A stretch of DNA of 64,000 nt from Actinomycetes bacterium (GTDB taxonomy: Bacteria; Actinomycetota; Acidimicrobiia; Acidimicrobiales; RAAP-2): assembly GCA_021791145.1 (NCBI GenBank), contig JAJYXE010000013.1, positions 4,504-68,503 on the forward strand, read 5' to 3'. Shown piece by piece: positions 28,585-40,594 of this stretch. How positions within the stretch are numbered: the first letter of the stretch is position 1; the number at the start of each line of letters is the position of its first letter. The notes under the pieces were generated by a model. That model ran no database searches and had not been told where the DNA came from. It saw only the letters and a list, made by a program, of their open reading frames with translations. The position numbers and the translations under genes are program-made.

Positions 28585-29133
28585 ATGCTCTCGAGCGTCT
28601 TCATCGTCCCGAACGGGACGTTCATCGCGGAGCTCCTGGCCTTCGTCATCGTGCTGTTCGTGGTGGCGAGGTACATCCTCCCGCCGCTCAACCGGATGCT
28701 CACCGAGCGCCAGGACGCGATCCGCAGTGAGCTGGCCGCGGCCGACGAGGCCAAGGCCGAAGCAGAGGCCGCCGACGCGGACCGTCGTGCGGCGCTCGAG
28801 CACGCGCGTGCCCAGGCACGCGAGATCGTCGAGCAAGCGCAGCGCACCGCAGAGCGCCTCTCCGACGAGGCACGCGCCCGCGGCCAGCGCGAGTACGAGC
28901 GGCTGGTCTCGAGCGCCGACGCCGAGGTCCAGCTCGCCCGCAGGCGCGCGCTGGAAGAGGCGGCGCAGCAGCTCGGCGCGGTCGTCGTCGAGACCGTCGA
29001 GCGGATCATCGGGCGCGAGATGGACCGGGCAGCGCACCGCGACCTCATCCAAGAGGCCGTCGACGCGCTCGCCCGGGAGACCGGGGAGCCGGGCGCGGCC
29101 GCGGCCGCGACCGCCGTCGACGCCGAGCCGTGA
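28585..29133 (+). CDS. atpF: F0 ATP synthase subunit b
   Basis: 182 residues. One N-terminal membrane helix (FIAELLAFVIVLFVVARYIL with PPLNRML just after), then a long charged amphipathic helix rich in Ala/Glu/Arg that forms the peripheral stalk dimer. Only one b gene is seen, with no b-delta fusion as in mycobacteria. Overlaps atpH by four bases (GTGA). Confidence 0.92.
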   Translation: MLSSVFIVPNGTFIAELLAFVIVLFVVARYILPPLNRMLTERQDAIRSELAAADEAKAEAEAADADRRAALEHARAQAREIVEQAQRTAERLSDEARARGQREYERLVSSADAEVQLARRRALEEAAQQLGAVVVETVERIIGREMDRAAHRDLIQEAVDALARETGEPGAAAAATAVDAEP

Positions 29134-30290
29134 ACCCGGCCGTCGAGGGGTACGCCGCGGCCGTCGTCGACGCGACGCCCCCATCGGCGCGCGCCGGGCT
29201 CGCCGCCGACGTGGCGGCTGTCGACCGCTTGTTCCGGCAGAACGCGGACCTGCGGGCGGCGATGACCGACGTCGCCGTGCCCGCGCGCGCAAGGAGGGCC
29301 GCGCTCAGCGAGCTCCTCGGCGGGAAGGTCGGCGACCCTGCGGCGAGGCTGTGCGGCTTCGCGGCCGGCGCGGTGCACGCAGTGGAGGTCCCCTCGGCGA
29401 TCGCCTGGGTGGCGAACCGGCTGCGCCAGGTCGCCGAGCACGCCGGGGCGCCCGGGGCCAAGGCGACCCAGGCGACAGCGGCCCAGGCGAGCCGGACCCA
29501 TGCGACAGGGGCCCAGGCGAGCCGGACCCAGGCGACAGGGGCGACAGGCACCGAGCCGACAGAGGAGCCGCTCGGCCACCGCGAGGCACGCGAACGGGTC
29601 GGCGGCTACGCGGCGGCGGTCTTGGAGGACCTCTCGGTCGCCGAGCTCGAGACGGTCGAGGACGAGCTGTTCCGGTTCGCCCGCATCGTCGGCTCGACGC
29701 CCGAGCTGCGGACGGCGCTTTCCGACCGGGACCTGCCGGCCTCGGTCCGCCGGGGGGTCGTCGACGACTTGCTCTCGGGCAAGGTCCATCCCGCTACCCT
29801 GCGACTGGCGGACTACGCGATCGTGGGCGGCCGGCCCCGTGACGTGCCCGGGACGCTCGACTGGCTCGTCGAACAGGTCGCGAGCGCCCGGGGCTGGCGC
29901 GTGGCGCGCGTCCGTGCCGGACAGGAGGTCGACGACGAGGAGCGCCGTGAGCTCTCCGAGCGGCTCTCCCGGCTCGCCGGGACGCCGGTGGAGCTGCAGG
30001 TGACCGTGGATCCCGCGCTGCTCGCAGGGGTCACCGTGGAGATCGGCGACCTCCAGCTCGACGCCACGGCGCGCGGCCGGCTCGACCGGCTGCGCGAGCA
30101 CGTGACGACCGGAGGCTGGACCGACCTCGGGTTCGGCCGGCTCGAACGCGCGTCGCACCACGTCGGAGGCGAGGTGGAGGGCGAGAGCGAGGTGGAGGGC
30201 GAGAGCGAGGTGGAGAGCGCGGGCCGGCCGAAGGACGCGGCGCCCCGCGGGCCGGAGGATCGAAGAACCGAGGGGAGCGAAGGAAGCTGA
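29130..30290 (+). CDS. atpH: F1 ATP synthase subunit delta with duplicated N-domain
   Basis: 386 residues, about twice the usual 175-180. It has two homologous N-terminal (OSCP/delta) domains. Copy 1 starts [14 protein letters not shown] and copy 2 [13 protein letters not shown]; both continue with [10 protein letters not shown] or [10 protein letters not shown] and a LLGGKV or LLSGKV stretch. Between them is an Ala/Thr/Gln linker made by a 30-bp tandem repeat (29472-29531). After copy 2 the C-terminal part ([20 protein letters not shown]) is normal, then a Glu-rich [17 protein letters not shown] tail. Delta clamps the peripheral stalk to the top of F1. Mycobacterial delta is also extended, so the duplication may be an actinobacterial trait. 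Confidence 0.9.
   Translation: MNPAVEGYAAAVVDATPPSARAGLAADVAAVDRLFRQNADLRAAMTDVAVPARARRAALSELLGGKVGDPAARLCGFAAGAVHAVEVPSAIAWVANRLRQVAEHAGAPGAKATQATAAQASRTHATGAQASRTQATGATGTEPTEEPLGHREARERVGGYAAAVLEDLSVAELETVEDELFRFARIVGSTPELRTALSDRDLPASVRRGVVDDLLSGKVHPATLRLADYAIVGGRPRDVPGTLDWLVEQVASARGWRVARVRAGQEVDDEERRELSERLSRLAGTPVELQVTVDPALLAGVTVEIGDLQLDATARGRLDRLREHVTTGGWTDLGFGRLERASHHVGGEVEGESEVEGESEVESAGRPKDAAPRGPEDRRTEGSEGS
29472..29531. repeat. 30-bp in-frame tandem repeat in atpH
   Basis: Two copies, and the first bases of a third, of a 30-bp unit GCGACAGSGGCCCAGGCGAG.... It encodes the ATxAQASRTx linker between the two delta domains. Confidence 0.9.
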
Positions 30291-30291
30291 G

Positions 30292-31815
30292 ATGGCAGAG
30301 CTGACGATCAACGCCGACGAGATCACCGAGGCGCTCCGGCGCCACGTCGCCGAGTACACGCCGCAGGTCGACGCCCAGCAGATCGGGCGGATCGTCGAGG
30401 TGGGCGACGGGATCGCCAGGGTGTCGGGGCTCCCGCGCGCGGCGGTCAACGAGCTCCTCGAATTTGAGGACGGGACCCTCGGCCTGGCGCTCAACCTCGA
30501 CGAGGACACGATCGGCACGGTGGTCCTCGGGGAGGTGGACAACCTCGAAGAGGAGCAGGTGGTGAAGGCCACCGGCCGGATCCTCTCGGTGCCGGTGGGC
30601 GACGCCCTCTTGGGCAGGGTGGTCAGCGCGCTCGGCGACCCCCTCGACGGCAAGGGGCCGGTCGCGGCCGAAGAGACGCGGCGCATGGAGGTGCAGGCGC
30701 CCGGGATCGTCGGCCGCCAGCCGGTGGCCCAGCCGCTGCAGACGGGCATCAAGGCGATCGACTCGATGACCCCGATCGGACGTGGCCAGCGCGAGCTGAT
30801 CATCGGCGACCGCAAGACCGGCAAGACCTCGATCGCGGTCGACACGATCCTCAACCAGCGCGACGCCGGCGTGAAGTGCATCTACGTGGCGGTGGGCCAG
30901 AAGAACTCGTCGGTCGCCCAGACCGTGGCGACCCTCGAGAGCTTCGGGGCGCTCGCGTACACGGTGGTGGTCGTCGCGTCGGCCGGGGACCCCGCGCCGT
31001 TCAAGTACCTCGCCCCGTACGCGGGGTGCGCGATGGGACAGCACTGGATGGAGCACGGCGAGGACGCCCTGATCGTCTACGACGACCTCTCCAAGCAGGC
31101 CGAGGCGTACCGGCAGATCTCCCTGCTGCTGCGCCGCCCTCCGGGCCGTGAGGCGTACCCCGGCGATGTCTTCTACCTCCACAGCCGCCTGCTCGAGCGT
31201 GCCGCCAAGCTCTCTGACGAGCTCGGCGGCGGCTCCCTCACGGCGCTGCCGGTCATCGAGACCAAGGCCGGCGACATCTCGGCGTACATCCCGACCAACG
31301 TGATCTCGATCACCGACGGCCAGATCTACCTGCAGTCCGACCTCTTCTACTCGGGCATCCGGCCGGCCATCGACGTCGGCAACTCGGTGTCCCGGGTGGG
31401 GGGCGCCGCGCAGGTCCGCGCGATGCGCTCGGTGTCGGGGACCTTGAAGCTCGACCTCGCGCAATTCCGGGAGCTCGAGGCGTTCGCGACCTTCGGCTCG
31501 GAGCTCGACCGGGTGTCCCAGGCGCAGCTCGACCGCGGCTACCGGCTCACCGAGCTGCTGAAGCAGCCGCAGAACGAGCCGCTCCCCGTCGAAGAGCAAG
31601 TGGTCGTGATCTACGCCGGCACGCACGGCTGGGCCGACACGGTGGCGGTCGACCAGGTCCGCCGCTTCGAGACCGAGCTGCGCGAGTACATGCGGGCGAA
31701 CCATCCCGAGCTGCTCGAGGAGATCCGCTCGACGGGCAAGCTCCCCGAGGAGGCCCAGCTCGACCTGGCGATGCGCACCTTCCTCGAGGGCTTCGACACC
31801 GGGAAGGTCGACTGA
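30292..31815 (+). CDS. atpA: F1 ATP synthase subunit alpha
   Basis: 507 residues. Non-catalytic nucleotide-binding subunit: P-loop [15 protein letters not shown] at about residue 172, [21 protein letters not shown], and the catalytic arginine finger in [15 protein letters not shown]. Starts ATG directly after the atpH stop with GGAAGC ahead. Its 3' end lies in a 27-bp tandem duplication (31804-31856). Confidence 0.97.
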   Translation: MAELTINADEITEALRRHVAEYTPQVDAQQIGRIVEVGDGIARVSGLPRAAVNELLEFEDGTLGLALNLDEDTIGTVVLGEVDNLEEEQVVKATGRILSVPVGDALLGRVVSALGDPLDGKGPVAAEETRRMEVQAPGIVGRQPVAQPLQTGIKAIDSMTPIGRGQRELIIGDRKTGKTSIAVDTILNQRDAGVKCIYVAVGQKNSSVAQTVATLESFGALAYTVVVVASAGDPAPFKYLAPYAGCAMGQHWMEHGEDALIVYDDLSKQAEAYRQISLLLRRPPGREAYPGDVFYLHSRLLERAAKLSDELGGGSLTALPVIETKAGDISAYIPTNVISITDGQIYLQSDLFYSGIRPAIDVGNSVSRVGGAAQVRAMRSVSGTLKLDLAQFRELEAFATFGSELDRVSQAQLDRGYRLTELLKQPQNEPLPVEEQVVVIYAGTHGWADTVAVDQVRRFETELREYMRANHPELLEEIRSTGKLPEEAQLDLAMRTFLEGFDTGKVD

Positions 31816-31856
31816 GCCGTGCCCGGTGGAAAGGTCGACTGAGCCGTGCCCGGTGG
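31804..31856. repeat. 27-bp duplication across the atpA-atpG junction
   Basis: AAGGTCGACTGAGCCGTGCC... is present twice (31804-31829, 31831-31856), one base between. It duplicates the last codons and stop of atpA together with the GTG start region of atpG, giving a second GTG at 31819 followed by a 7-codon frame MPGGKVD and a stop. Confidence 0.95.
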
Positions 31857-32850
31857 CCAGGAGCGGGCGCTGCGGCGGCGGGTCCGCAGCATCCAGTCCA
31901 CGAAGAAGATCACGCGCGCGATGGAGCTGATCGCCGCGTCGCAGATCGTGCGGTCCCTCACGCGCATGACGGCCAACCGCCCCTACCGGGAGGGCATGGC
32001 GCGCATCGTCGTGGAGGCGGCGAAGGGCGACCCCGCTGCGGCCCAGAAGCTGCTCGGCGAGCCCGCCGAGCGCCGCGCCGTCGTGGTGCTCTCGCTCGTG
32101 GCCGACCGCGGGCTCGCCGGCGCGTACAACGCCTCGACGCTGCGCGCGACCGAGCGCCTGGTGGCCGACCTCGCCTCCCAGGGCATCTCGGTCCGGCTCT
32201 TCACCGTCGGCAAGAAGGCGCCCGCGTACTTCCGCTTCCGCCGCCAGGAGGTGGAGCGGTCGTTCCAGGGGATGAGCGAGCGGCCCACGTGGGGGGATGC
32301 CCGCACCGTGGCGGCCTCGGTCTCGGCGCCGTTCCTGGCGGGCGAGGTGGACCAGGTGCTCCTCGTCTCGACCCGGTACCGCTCCTCGGGCTCCCAGGAG
32401 GTCGAGGTCCGCCAGCTGCTGCCGCTGCCCGAGCCCGAGGAGGCGGCGGCCCGAGAGCCCGCGTCCGCCGGGCAGACCGCTGCGCAGCCCGCCGGCCAGT
32501 CTGCCGGCCAGCCCGCCGGCCAGTCCGCCGGCCAGTCCGCCGGCCAGCCCGCCGGCCAGTCTGCCGGCCAGCCCGCCGGCTATACCGAGTTCGAGCCCGA
32601 CGTGGAGACCCTTCTCGGCCGGCTCGCGCCCCGTGCGGTCGAGTCGGAGATCTTCACGGCGATGCTCGAAGGTGCCGCGTCGTTCTTCACCGCGCAGCAG
32701 CGCGCGATGGCCGCCGCGAGCGACAACGCGGACGAGCTCATCCGGACGCTCACCCGCGTCATGAACCGCGCACGCCAGGACGCGATCACGACCGAGATCA
32801 TGGAGATCGTCGGCGGAGCGGAGGCGCTCCGCCAGTCGAAGGGAGCCTGA
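31846..32850 (+). CDS. atpG: F1 ATP synthase subunit gamma
   Basis: 334 residues, about 40 longer than usual. N-terminal helix RALRRRVRSIQSTKKITRAM and C-terminal FFTAQQRAMAAASDNADELI with LTRVMNRARQDAITTEIMEI are the coiled-coil rotor shaft. The Rossmann middle has VVVLSLVADRGLAGAYNAST. In the loop after LLPLPEPEE lies an insert whose core is eight copies of QxAG (Ser or Pro at x), from an 8x12-bp tandem repeat at 32485-32580. GTG start in the duplicated region. Confidence 0.95.
   Translation: MPGGQERALRRRVRSIQSTKKITRAMELIAASQIVRSLTRMTANRPYREGMARIVVEAAKGDPAAAQKLLGEPAERRAVVVLSLVADRGLAGAYNASTLRATERLVADLASQGISVRLFTVGKKAPAYFRFRRQEVERSFQGMSERPTWGDARTVAASVSAPFLAGEVDQVLLVSTRYRSSGSQEVEVRQLLPLPEPEEAAAREPASAGQTAAQPAGQSAGQPAGQSAGQSAGQPAGQSAGQPAGYTEFEPDVETLLGRLAPRAVESEIFTAMLEGAASFFTAQQRAMAAASDNADELIRTLTRVMNRARQDAITTEIMEIVGGAEALRQSKGA
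32485..32580. repeat. 12-bp in-frame tandem repeat, eight copies
   Basis: Eight consecutive CAGYCYGCCGGC units (Pro and Ser codons alternate as P S P S S P S P) encode (QxAG)8 in the gamma subunit. Confidence 0.96.
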
Positions 32851-34310
<1,460 letters not shown>

Positions 34311-34311
<1 letters not shown>

Positions 34312-34847
34312 TGCCCGACGGCGCCTTCGAGGTCTCGGTGGTCACCCCCGAGGCGCAGCTGCTCCGCACGCAGGCCCGCGCCATCGTGCTGCGCAGCTCC
34401 GACGGCGACCTCACCGTCCTCGACGGCCACACGCCGATCATCACCGACGTGCTCCCCGGCGACGTGCGGGTGGACCCTGCGGAGGGGGACCCGGTGCACC
34501 TGGCGGTGCACGGCGGCTACCTGCAGGTGGAGACCGGGCAGGGGATCGACGGCGCCGAGGGACGCGCCACCCGGGTCACGCTGCTCGCCGGCACCGCCGA
34601 GCTCGCCGCCCAGATCGACGTCCCACGCGCCGAGCGGGCGCGCGCCGAGGCAGAGGCGCGCGTCGAGGAGCTCCGTCAGGCGGCTGGCCGAGCCGGAGGC
34701 CCAGGGACCGGCGCGGCGGCCGGCGGCGGTGCGCATGCAGGCGGCGAGGGCGAGGGAGCGCTGCCCGAGGACGTCGAGCTGGCCGAGGCGGAGGCCGCGC
34801 TCGAGCGCGCGCGGGTCCGCCTCGAGGTCGCCGGCGTCACCGCGTAG
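34311..34847 (+). CDS. atpC: F1 ATP synthase subunit epsilon
   Basis: 178 residues, longer than the usual 130-140. The N-terminal ten-stranded beta barrel is standard (FEVSVVTPEAQLLRTQARAI, GDLTVLDGHTPIITDVLPGD, LAVHGGYLQV). The C-terminal helix pair is interrupted by a Gly/Ala-rich insertion (AGGPGTGAAAGGGAHAGG). Epsilon is the rotor foot and its C-terminal helices inhibit ATP hydrolysis; the insert may change that control. Last gene of the operon. Confidence 0.92.
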
Positions 34848-34972
34848 CTCGTCCGCGCCTCGCGCGCCAGCGCCAGCGCCCTCACGGCGCCGGCCCCGCC
34901 CCCTCACGGCGCCGGCGCCCGCTGAGGTACGCTTTTGTCGGGGAACGGTGGGTCGGCCGAGAGGGGATCGTC

Positions 34973-35329
34973 ATGGAACGTCGCCGCCGCGTGCCGCGGC
35001 AGCTTGCCGGGTGGACAGGGAAGTACTGCGTGGAGGGCGACGTCCCCGAAGCGTGGTACGAGTGCCACGTGCTCGACATCTCGGTCATCGGTGTCGGCAT
35101 CGAGATGTTCGGTCCGGTGCCCGACCCCGCTGGCCTCCTCGGCCGGCGCGTGATCGTGGAGGCCAACACGCCGACCGGCGCCTCGCTCAGCGTTCGTGCC
35201 CGCGGCGAGGTCAGGAACGTCGGCGCTGGCGCCCGGGGGGGTACGCGGGTGGGGATGGAGTTTGTGGACCTGACCGAGACCGAGCGGTCGATCCTGGACG
35301 CGCTCGCGATGATGGGCACCCTGTGGTGA
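34973..35329 (+). CDS. PilZ-domain protein
   Basis: 118 residues, a single PilZ domain. It starts with an arginine cluster MERRRRVPRQLAGW (the RxxxR part), followed by the second c-di-GMP motif as LDISVIGVGIE (DxSxxG). The rest is the six-strand barrel with RRVIVEANTPTGASLSVRA and GMEFVDLTETERSILDAL. It should bind c-di-GMP and act through a partner. GAGGGG precedes the ATG. It directly follows the atp operon, but a gap of 125 bp suggests its own transcript. Confidence 0.82.
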   Translation: MERRRRVPRQLAGWTGKYCVEGDVPEAWYECHVLDISVIGVGIEMFGPVPDPAGLLGRRVIVEANTPTGASLSVRARGEVRNVGAGARGGTRVGMEFVDLTETERSILDALAMMGTLW

Positions 35330-35340
35330 CCGGCGGCTTC

Positions 35341-35380
35341 CCGAGGTGACGGGCAGCTCCCCGAGGTGACGGGCAGCGGG
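35341..35380. repeat. 20-bp tandem duplication
   Basis: CCGAGGTGACGGGCAGCTCC followed by a second copy differing in the last three bases. It lies between the convergent PilZ and dCTP deaminase genes. Confidence 0.85.
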
Positions 35381-35391
35381 CGGCGGGGCCG

Positions 35392-36543
35392 TCAGGCCGG
35401 CACCCTGCGGAAGTACCGGCTGAGGGTCTCTCCCTGGCGCTGGTACGACGAGCCGATCGTCGGGCCATAGAGGATCTCGGGCGGTTCCAGCATGCGCTCG
35501 AAGGTCAGCTTGCAGACCGTCTGGCCGTGCTCGATCATGAAGGGCACGTCGTGCGCGCGGACCTCGAGCGCGGCGCGCGAACCTCGGAACTCGCCCGCCG
35601 GGTCGTAGCCGAAGCCCGGGTCGAAGAACCCGGCGTAGTGGGTGCGCAGCTCCCCGCTCGTCGGGTCGTAGGCGGTCATCTCCGCCGCCAGGTCCGGTGG
35701 CACCGAGACCGCGTCGTCGGACATGAGCAGGTAGAACTTGTTGGGCGAGAGCACGATCCGGTCGCCTCGCTCGCGTACCACCGGGCTCCAGAAGGGCTCG
35801 GGGTCGAGCTCTCCGCCGCGGGTGAGGTCGAGCAGCGGCGCGTTGTCCCGCGCGCAGTAGCCGACGCGGCCCTGCTCGTCCCCGCGCAGGTCGAGGCCGA
35901 GGAAGAGGCCGTTCGACAAGATGAGGTCCTCGGTGGGCACGGGCCGCTCGGCGCGGTAGAGGAGCGGCTGGCGCTCGTGCACCTCCCGGATCTCTGCGTC
36001 GGTGAGCGCGGGCTGCCTGATCGCCAGGCGGAGCTGGTTGAGCGTGAGGTCCTCGCGGACCCGGATCGCGAAGGACAGCGGCACCACCTCGAGGTACAGC
36101 ACGCCGTCGTAGCCGTTGGCGATCTCGTCGAACCGCTCGCTGTGGTCGGTCACCACCCGCGTGAAGACGTCGATGCGGCCGGTCGAGCTCTTGGGGTTCG
36201 CCTTGCCGCGCAGCCCCTCGGGGAGGTGCAGCCGCTCCTTCAGCTCGACCAGGTAAGGGTGGCCGACCTCGAGCATCGCGCCACGCCGCAGGTCGATCTC
36301 GTCGAGGGTGTACTCCTCGAGCTTGGCGGCGACCGTGTCGCGTCCGGGTAAGAAGCTGCACCTGATGCGGTAGGCGGTCTCGCCAAGCCGCAGGTCCAGG
36401 CTCGCGGGTTGGACATTCTCGGGCGGGATCTTGAACCGGCCGGCGTCGACGTAGCCGGCGCTGATCGCGTGCTCGATGAGCTGGCCCGGCAGGACGCCGT
36501 GACCCCCACGGGACAGCCCGGGCACGTGGTGGGGCACAGCCAT
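35392..36543 (-). CDS. long-form dCTP deaminase
   Basis: 383 residues, of the double-length 2'-deoxycytidine 5'-triphosphate deaminase family (PF06559), about twice an ordinary Dcd. The first half has VQPASLDLRLGETAYRIRCS and the trimer-active-site segment GKANPKSSTGRIDVFTRVV; the second half repeats the fold with FLGLDLRGDEQGRVGYCARD and GFFDPGFGYDP, where FDPGF is the typical dCTP-deaminase/dUTPase motif. It makes dUTP from dCTP on the dTTP pathway. The family is commoner in Proteobacteria than in Actinomycetota. No partner gene is adjacent. Confidence 0.85.
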   Translation of the reverse strand: MAVPHHVPGLSRGGHGVLPGQLIEHAISAGYVDAGRFKIPPENVQPASLDLRLGETAYRIRCSFLPGRDTVAAKLEEYTLDEIDLRRGAMLEVGHPYLVELKERLHLPEGLRGKANPKSSTGRIDVFTRVVTDHSERFDEIANGYDGVLYLEVVPLSFAIRVREDLTLNQLRLAIRQPALTDAEIREVHERQPLLYRAERPVPTEDLILSNGLFLGLDLRGDEQGRVGYCARDNAPLLDLTRGGELDPEPFWSPVVRERGDRIVLSPNKFYLLMSDDAVSVPPDLAAEMTAYDPTSGELRTHYAGFFDPGFGYDPAGEFRGSRAALEVRAHDVPFMIEHGQTVCKLTFERMLEPPEILYGPTIGSSYQRQGETLSRYFRRVPA

Positions 36544-36632
36544 CGGGGGATGATATGCCTGTGGCGGGCGGCCCGCGCCGGGCCGTCGTGCGCACAGCGC
36601 TACCGACCAATTCGACGAGCAGAGGAGCCCCC

Positions 36633-37115
36633 ATGGAAGAGATCACGATGCGCAGCGCGCAATTCGAGGACGGCGGGCCCATGCCCCTCTCCGCCGCGCA
36701 CGAGAGCGTCGGCGGGCAGAACAAGAGCCCCCAGCTCTCGTGGCACGGCGTCCCTGCGGGGACCAAGAGCCTCGCGCTTACCTGCTGGGACCCCGACGCC
36801 CCGACCGCCGTGGGGTTCTCGCACTGGATCCGCGTCGGCATGCCCGCGTCCTTGGAGGAGCTCGCCGAGGGCGCGGGGAGCGAGAGCGGCGACTGGCAGG
36901 ACGGGATCACCGACTGGGGAGAGCGTGGCTACGGCGGCATGGCGCCGCCGAAGGGCGATCTGCCCCACCACTACCAGTTCACGCTCTACGCGCTCGACGC
37001 CGAGGCGGCGGACCTCGGACTCGACGACCGTTCGACCTACGCGAAGCTCCGGTTCCTCGTGCGGGGGCACGTCCTCGCACAGGGCACCATCACTGGGACG
37101 TTCGCCGTCAGCTGA
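36633..37115 (+). CDS. YbhB/YbcL PEBP-family protein
   Basis: 160 residues from ATG 36633 after AGAGGAGCCCCC. Phosphatidylethanolamine-binding-protein fold: GGQNKSPQLSWHGVPAGTKS, the DPDAPT pocket motif (CWDPDAPTAVGFSHWIRVG), and PPKGDLPHHYQFTLYALDA ending in a GxF strand. Cytoplasmic ligand-binding protein of unknown bacterial role. Monocistronic; the next gene starts 65 bp downstream. Confidence 0.9.
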   Translation: MEEITMRSAQFEDGGPMPLSAAHESVGGQNKSPQLSWHGVPAGTKSLALTCWDPDAPTAVGFSHWIRVGMPASLEELAEGAGSESGDWQDGITDWGERGYGGMAPPKGDLPHHYQFTLYALDAEAADLGLDDRSTYAKLRFLVRGHVLAQGTITGTFAVS

Positions 37116-37180
37116 GCCGGGCTCTGTCGCCGGGTGAGGCTGAGAGGAGCGCGCGCGACGGGACGGTAGCTTGGTCCGCC

Positions 37181-38229
<1,049 letters not shown>

Positions 38230-38230
<1 letters not shown>

Positions 38231-39033
38231 TGGCCCTCTCGAGAGCCGTCGCGCGCGACGGCACCCGCCCGCTGTGGCTGCGCTCCCTCGGGTACTGGGC
38301 GTTCCAGTACAAGCGGACGTGGCGGAGCTCGGTGACCACGAGCTTCCTCGAGCCGCTGCTCTACCTCGCGGCGATGGGGATCGGTCTCGGCACGCTCGTC
38401 GACCACCACGTCCACCACGTCCAGGGCGTGAGCTACCTCACCTTCGTGGGGCCCGGGCTCCTCGCGTCGGCCGCCATGCAGGTCGGGGTGAGCGAGTCGA
38501 CGTACCCGGTGATGGGCGCGATCAAGTGGATCAAGACCTACCATGCGATGCTCGCCACGCCGCTGCGCGTGATCGACGTGCTGGCGGGCCACTTCGCGTG
38601 GATCGCGCTGCGTCTCACGATGGTCTCGGCGATCTTCCTCGGGATCCTCGCCGCGTTCGGCCTCACCCGCTCCGCCGAGGCGCTGCTCACGATCCCCGCC
38701 GCCGTGCTCACCGGGCTCGCCTTCGCCGCGCCGATCATGGCCTTCGCCGCCACCCAGGAGAAGGACGCCGCCTTCTCGGTGATCTACCGCTTCGGCGTCG
38801 TGCCCCTCTTCCTGTTCTCGGGCATCTTCTTCCCGATCACGCGGCTCCCCGGCTGGTTGCAGCCCGTGGCCTGGGCCACCCCCCTGTACCACGGCGTGGC
38901 CCTCTGCCGCGCCCTGGTCCTCGGGCAGGCGGCGGCGGGAAGCTCGATCGAGCACACGGCGTACCTCGTCGCGCTGATCGTGGCGGGGTACGGCGCCGCG
39001 ACGCTTACGTACAGAAGGCGGCTCGTCGTATGA
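38230..39033 (+). CDS. ABC-2 type permease 1 (NodJ-like)
   Basis: 267 residues, six membrane helices. Starts in the overlap TGATG with the ATPase stop. The ABC-2 pattern is visible: an N-terminal amphipathic stretch WAFQYKRTWRSSVTTSFLEP, GVSYLTFVGPGLLASAAMQ, and the C-terminal RLPGWLQPVAWATPLYHGV. It pairs with the second permease. Confidence 0.87.
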
Positions 39034-39875
39034 GCGCCACGGTGGCGCCCCGCCGCGCCGCCGGCCCGCCGTCGAGAGGCACGGCGCTTCGGATCACCCC
39101 CGCCGCGCTCATCGGCACGAGGCGCGCCGTGCACATGGTGGAGAGGAACGTCTACGTCTACCGGCGGGGCTGGATCTTCCTCGTGTCGGGCTTCTTCGAG
39201 CCGTTCTTCTACCTGCTCTCGATCGGGATCGGCATGAGCGCGCTCGTCGGCCCGCTGCGCGTGGGAAGCGAGGTCGTGGCCTACCCGGTCTTCGTCGCGC
39301 CCGGTCTGCTGGCGGCGTCCGCGATGAACGGCGCCCTCTTCGACTCGACGTTCAACCTCTTCCACAAGCTCAAGTTCGCCAAGACCTACGAGTCGGTCCT
39401 CTCGACGCCGCTCACCGTGAGCGACGTGGCGACGGGCGAGATGGGCTGGTCGCTCATCCGCTCCGGCCTGTACGCGCTCTCGTTCATGTGCGTGATGGCC
39501 GCGCTCGGCTACGTCGGGACCGGCTGGGCGGTGCTGTGCTATCCCGAGGCGCTGCTCGTGGCCTTCGCGTTCTCCGCCGTCGGGATGTCGGCGACCACGT
39601 ACCTGCGCAGCTGGCAGGACTTCGACATGGTCCTGCTCGCCATCCTGCCGATGTTCCTCTTCTCGGCGACCTTCTACCCCCTCACGGTCTTCCCCGGCTG
39701 GCTGCAATGCGTGGTGCGCATCACGCCCCTCTACCAGGGGGTGGCGCTCCTTCGCGGCACGGACCTCGGGATCTTTGACTGGGCGATGGCCGGCCACGCC
39801 GCGTACCTGGCCGTCTTGGGGCTCGCCGGCCTCGTTGTCACCGGCAAGCGGCTGGGGACCCTGCTCCTCCCCTGA
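39030..39875 (+). CDS. ABC-2 type permease 2 (NodJ-like)
   Basis: 281 residues; ATG overlaps the previous stop by four bases. Homologous to the preceding permease (MVERNVYVYRRGWIFLVSGF, VAYPVFVAPGLLAASAMNGA, FPGWLQCVVRITPLYQGVAL). Two different permeases imply a heterodimeric export channel. Last gene of the three-gene operon. Confidence 0.87.
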   Translation: MSATVAPRRAAGPPSRGTALRITPAALIGTRRAVHMVERNVYVYRRGWIFLVSGFFEPFFYLLSIGIGMSALVGPLRVGSEVVAYPVFVAPGLLAASAMNGALFDSTFNLFHKLKFAKTYESVLSTPLTVSDVATGEMGWSLIRSGLYALSFMCVMAALGYVGTGWAVLCYPEALLVAFAFSAVGMSATTYLRSWQDFDMVLLAILPMFLFSATFYPLTVFPGWLQCVVRITPLYQGVALLRGTDLGIFDWAMAGHAAYLAVLGLAGLVVTGKRLGTLLLP

Positions 39876-40032
39876 GCTGGTCTGGCCGTCCGGGGCCGGA
39901 TGGGACGACAGCTCTCTCGATCCCCGGCTCGAACAGCCACCGGGCAGCGAAAGCCAAGCTTGCCCGTCTGGACCGAAGAGTCGTGCACCTGCGCCGAGAA
40001 GCCCATCACCAGCTCACGTGGGGACCTGCTGG

Positions 40033-40578
40033 TCACGCCTCGTCGGAGGCGCCGAGGAACGGCAGGCGCTCGCGCACGTGCCAGCGCCGGCCGTCGAACA
40101 CCGACAGATCGGCCGCGTCGACGGTGGTCTTCAGGGGAAGCTTCGGGCGCAGGTCTCGCTCGGCGGCCTCGAGCGCCGCATCTGTCGCCGCGTCAGCCAC
40201 GGTCAAGTGGGGGACGACGTCCTCGTGCTTGCCGCCGTAGGGCGGCGCCTCCGGCCAACGCTCCACCAGTCGGGCGGTCAGGTCCCGGAATCCCCTTGTC
40301 GGCTCCGGCGCCAGGTACAAGACGCCGGTGAACCGCCCCACTCGGCTGAACGTCACCTCGAACGGCGCAGTCTTGGCGCACTCGGCCCGCAGCGCCTCGA
40401 GCACCGACGCGCTCAGCAAGGCGTCGGGCAGGAACGGGGACACGACGGTGACGTGTGCGGGCACCCCGTAGGCCGCCGAGCTGTCGAAGCGAGCTCGCCA
40501 CGGCGACACGAGGGGCTCGGCTGCCGGGACCGGCACAGCAATTGCGGACTCACCTCGTTCGAACGGCACCTGTTCCAT
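40033..40578 (-). CDS. 2H phosphoesterase / 2'-5' RNA ligase-like
   Basis: 181 residues. Two HxT motifs mark the 2H superfamily: AHVTVVSPFLP (about residue 42) and PHLTVADA (about residue 122). Members ligate or cleave 2',3'-cyclic or 2'-5' phosphodiesters in RNA or nucleotides. Start ATG 40578; the frame upstream is open only through the 14-bp repeat array, so I do not count that part. Cytoplasmic. Confidence 0.85.
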   Translation of the reverse strand: MEQVPFERGESAIAVPVPAAEPLVSPWRARFDSSAAYGVPAHVTVVSPFLPDALLSASVLEALRAECAKTAPFEVTFSRVGRFTGVLYLAPEPTRGFRDLTARLVERWPEAPPYGGKHEDVVPHLTVADAATDAALEAAERDLRPKLPLKTTVDAADLSVFDGRRWHVRERLPFLGASDEA

Positions 40579-40594
40579 GCAGCCCACTGTCGCG

